Source of the DNA: Hymenobacter elongatus
Lineage (GTDB): Bacteria > Bacteroidota > Bacteroidia > Cytophagales > Hymenobacteraceae
Assembly: GCF_004745955.1 (NCBI RefSeq)
Contig: NZ_SRLD01000001.1
Location: 62,001-126,000 of the forward strand
Direction of reading: 5' to 3'
DNA length: 64,000 nt
The notes beneath the pieces are model-generated. The model was not told the DNA's origin. It worked only from the letters and a program-made list of their open reading frames with translations, and made no database searches. The translations under genes were made by a program, and so were the position numbers. Positions 62,212-64,000 of this stretch are shown in pieces (the first letter of the stretch is position 1; each line of letters opens with the position of its first letter).

Positions 62212-63936
62212 CTAGAGCTGCACTTCGTAAAGATACAGGTGCCAGTACGCGTTCCTAGCCGAAAACTCCTGGCGCAAGGCCAATCCGCTACGGGCCGGGC
62301 GAACCAGCCGCGCCGCCGACAGCACGTAGCGTCCGCCCAACTGCCGGAAGGCCACCGCATCGAAGGCAAAATCCTCCACGAACCGCGCTGGAAACGCGCC
62401 CACCCGAAAATTCTTGCCCAGCTCTGCCGAAAACAGGTAGCACCGATTGCCCCAGGCGTCGAAATAGGACCGTAGCAGCGGGCTTTTGGCCAGCTCGCCG
62501 GCAATCAGAGGGCGGAAGGCTTTCTTGTAAGCCAGCGGGTAGTTGTTCTGGTAGCTGTCGAGCGTGTAGAAACCGTTGAGCTGCGCGATGCCAGGCGGAA
62601 ACCCCAGGCAAGCCAGCCGGGAGCCAGCAATTGGCTGGCCACTGAGCCGCTGCACCGCCACGCCGACTTGCGCAAACAGCGCCGGAGCCACGTAGGCCTG
62701 GTAATTGGGTTCCGTAGCCTTTGGGCGGCCCACCAGCTCCCGCATCGTATTGAGCCACTCCGTATTCATGCCCAGGCCAATGAGCAGCTGCAAGGCCACC
62801 AGCGCCAGGCGCAGCTTTTTCTGCGGCAACACCTGCAGGCTCAGGGCCAGCACCACAAACCAGAGCAAAGGCGTCAGGAAATGAAACCGGCTCAGGTTGA
62901 AGGTGCGCAGCGCCGGAATCGAATCCTGCACCAGCGTCAGCAGCTGCGGATAGAAGCCGCAAAACAGCGCCAGCCCGGCCAGCGCAAGGAGCAGCACCCC
63001 CACCTCGCGCCGCCAGCGGTTGCGCGGCCCGTAGGCCAGAGCGGCACCTGCTGCCAGCAGCGCGGCCCCATGAAAGAAGCGGCTGGCGTGATATTGCCCC
63101 ATAAAGAAATACTGCGCCGACGCTTTCAGACCGGCCATCGTTCCCTGCGGCCCCAGCTGGCTCAGGTCAAACTCCAGGCGGTGCGCCACGAACTGCCTGG
63201 CTACCAGCAAGGAATAGAACAGCGGGTATTCGACCACCAGATATACGCCCAGCAGCACCGCCACGCCGCCCACCACGGGCCACGACCAGCGGCGGCCCCG
63301 CGCCACATCCCACAGCAGTAGTGTGCCCAATGCCACGGCCACAAACGGCCCCACAAACACGAACATCGACCAGAGGGGAAATGCCGCAATCAGCAGCCAG
63401 TCGGGCCAGCGGCCGGCCCCGCGCCGTAAGTTCAGGAAGGCATGCAGCAGCCAGGGCTGGCCCAGAAGGGTGAGCCCATACATGGAATACACCGGCAGCA
63501 CAGCCCACGCCAAGGCCAGCCCGGCGGCCAGCCGCCGTTCGGAGCGGGCCGGCAGCAGGTGGCGGCGCAGCAGCGCATACATGCCCAAGAGCCCCAGCAG
63601 CCGCACCAGCGCCTGTTGCAGCAGATAGGCCGGCAACGGCTCCAGCAGCCCAAACAGCAGAACGGTGCCGCTCAGGCCGGGACGCAGGGCATTGCGCGGC
63701 AGCCCATTCATGATGGGGGCCACCACGGTTGTGGCGCGGTAGTCGAGGGCCACGTGGTGGCGGGTGAGCAGGTAGGGAATGGTCAGCTCCACGTCGAGGT
63801 TATCGTCGATGGTGACGTAGCTGTGCTCCCGCAGCAGGGCAAACGGCAGCAGAAACAACAGCAGGCCCAGCAGCGCCCAGCCCAACGGACCCGGTAAACG
63901 ACGAAAAGGATTCGGTGTAGGTGTAGGCGTAGGCAT
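62212..63936 (-). CDS. Polytopic membrane protein, YfhO/DUF6044-like
   Basis: 574 residues with about 10-12 helices in the first 380 (LGWALLGLLLFLLPFALL, LIAAFPLWSMFVFVGPFVAV, VGVLLLALAGLALFCGFYPQ), then a soluble C-terminal domain of about 150 residues. An early Asp pair (SYVTIDDNLD) after the first helix is the place of the catalytic Asp in GT-C glycosyltransferases, so a sugar- or lipid-linked transferase role is possible. The N-terminus begins with a Pro-Thr repeat. It lies 75 bases upstream of ftsK on the same strand. Confidence 0.75.
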   Translation of the reverse strand: MPTPTPTPNPFRRLPGPLGWALLGLLLFLLPFALLREHSYVTIDDNLDVELTIPYLLTRHHVALDYRATTVVAPIMNGLPRNALRPGLSGTVLLFGLLEPLPAYLLQQALVRLLGLLGMYALLRRHLLPARSERRLAAGLALAWAVLPVYSMYGLTLLGQPWLLHAFLNLRRGAGRWPDWLLIAAFPLWSMFVFVGPFVAVALGTLLLWDVARGRRWSWPVVGGVAVLLGVYLVVEYPLFYSLLVARQFVAHRLEFDLSQLGPQGTMAGLKASAQYFFMGQYHASRFFHGAALLAAGAALAYGPRNRWRREVGVLLLALAGLALFCGFYPQLLTLVQDSIPALRTFNLSRFHFLTPLLWFVVLALSLQVLPQKKLRLALVALQLLIGLGMNTEWLNTMRELVGRPKATEPNYQAYVAPALFAQVGVAVQRLSGQPIAGSRLACLGFPPGIAQLNGFYTLDSYQNNYPLAYKKAFRPLIAGELAKSPLLRSYFDAWGNRCYLFSAELGKNFRVGAFPARFVEDFAFDAVAFRQLGGRYVLSAARLVRPARSGLALRQEFSARNAYWHLYLYEVQL

Positions 63937-64000
63937 GAGCAGGAAAGGCAGGCCGCAAAAATAGGGGCTGGCTTCTCCCCTCGCGCACCAAACTTTTTTT

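Noticed and set aside
1..64000. tRNA or rRNA genes
   Set aside because: No tRNA-like cloverleaf or rRNA core sequence was noticed on either strand; a covariance-model scan would settle it.

Overview
The window looks like a chromosomal segment of a GC-rich Bacteroidetes of the Cytophagales, most likely Hymenobacter or a close relative (inference). The signs are a fused LpxC-FabZ, a PorX-type regulator of type IX secretion, SusC-like carboxypeptidase-regulatory/plug/barrel receptors, LytS/LytTR pairs, DUF4197 and DUF2851 proteins, and promoters of the Bacteroidetes form TAnnTTTG with little sign of Shine-Dalgarno sequences. I see no rRNA, tRNA, CRISPR array, phage or complete insertion sequence.

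Layout. 1-3.0 kb: alanine dehydrogenase, TsaE and a beta-lactamase-fold lipoprotein. 3.0-4.8 kb: an AT-rich patch of small orphan or broken genes. 4.8-8.0 kb: a MarR regulator and an outer-membrane receptor whose promoter carries two matching palindromes. 8.5-10.5 kb: a sigma-54-type activator with a hairpin-rich leader and an AT-rich coiled-coil protein. 10.6-13.7 kb: a LytTR regulator with two LytS-like kinases, one frameshifted and one with a degenerate ATPase domain. 13.9-18.4 kb: a ChaN/erythromycin-esterase-like protein and a second receptor, sharing a co-linear leader of about 105 bp.

19.6-27.2 kb is the most unusual part. Six tightly packed minus-strand genes encode two paralogous glutamate-rich/glycine-zipper proteins, an HExxH metalloprotease, a 684-residue protein of unknown function, a BioF-like PLP enzyme and a protein with a deaminase-like H-x-E/C-x-x-C signature. 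I know no described function for this set and treat it as the best candidate for an undescribed system. A TIM-barrel amidohydrolase follows.

27.9-64 kb is mainly housekeeping: isoaspartyl peptidase, HAD phosphatase, PorX, an HD hydrolase, the lipid A block lpxD - lpxC/fabZ - lpxA followed by an ABC ATPase, two DUF4197 proteins, CinA, a 2-oxoacid dehydrogenase E2, oligopeptidase B, ValS, a nitrilase-fold amidase beside an N-acetyl sugar amidotransferase, a ferredoxin divergent from an acyl-CoA reductase, a nucleoside phosphorylase, TrhO, a NeuD-like acyltransferase, DUF2851 and a membrane protein, LolA, FtsK and a polytopic membrane protein.

The spacers between 3 and 28 kb carry a dispersed family of long palindromes (REP/MITE-like), some nested and some flanked by repeated ends. 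Several convergent gene ends carry strong hairpin terminators.
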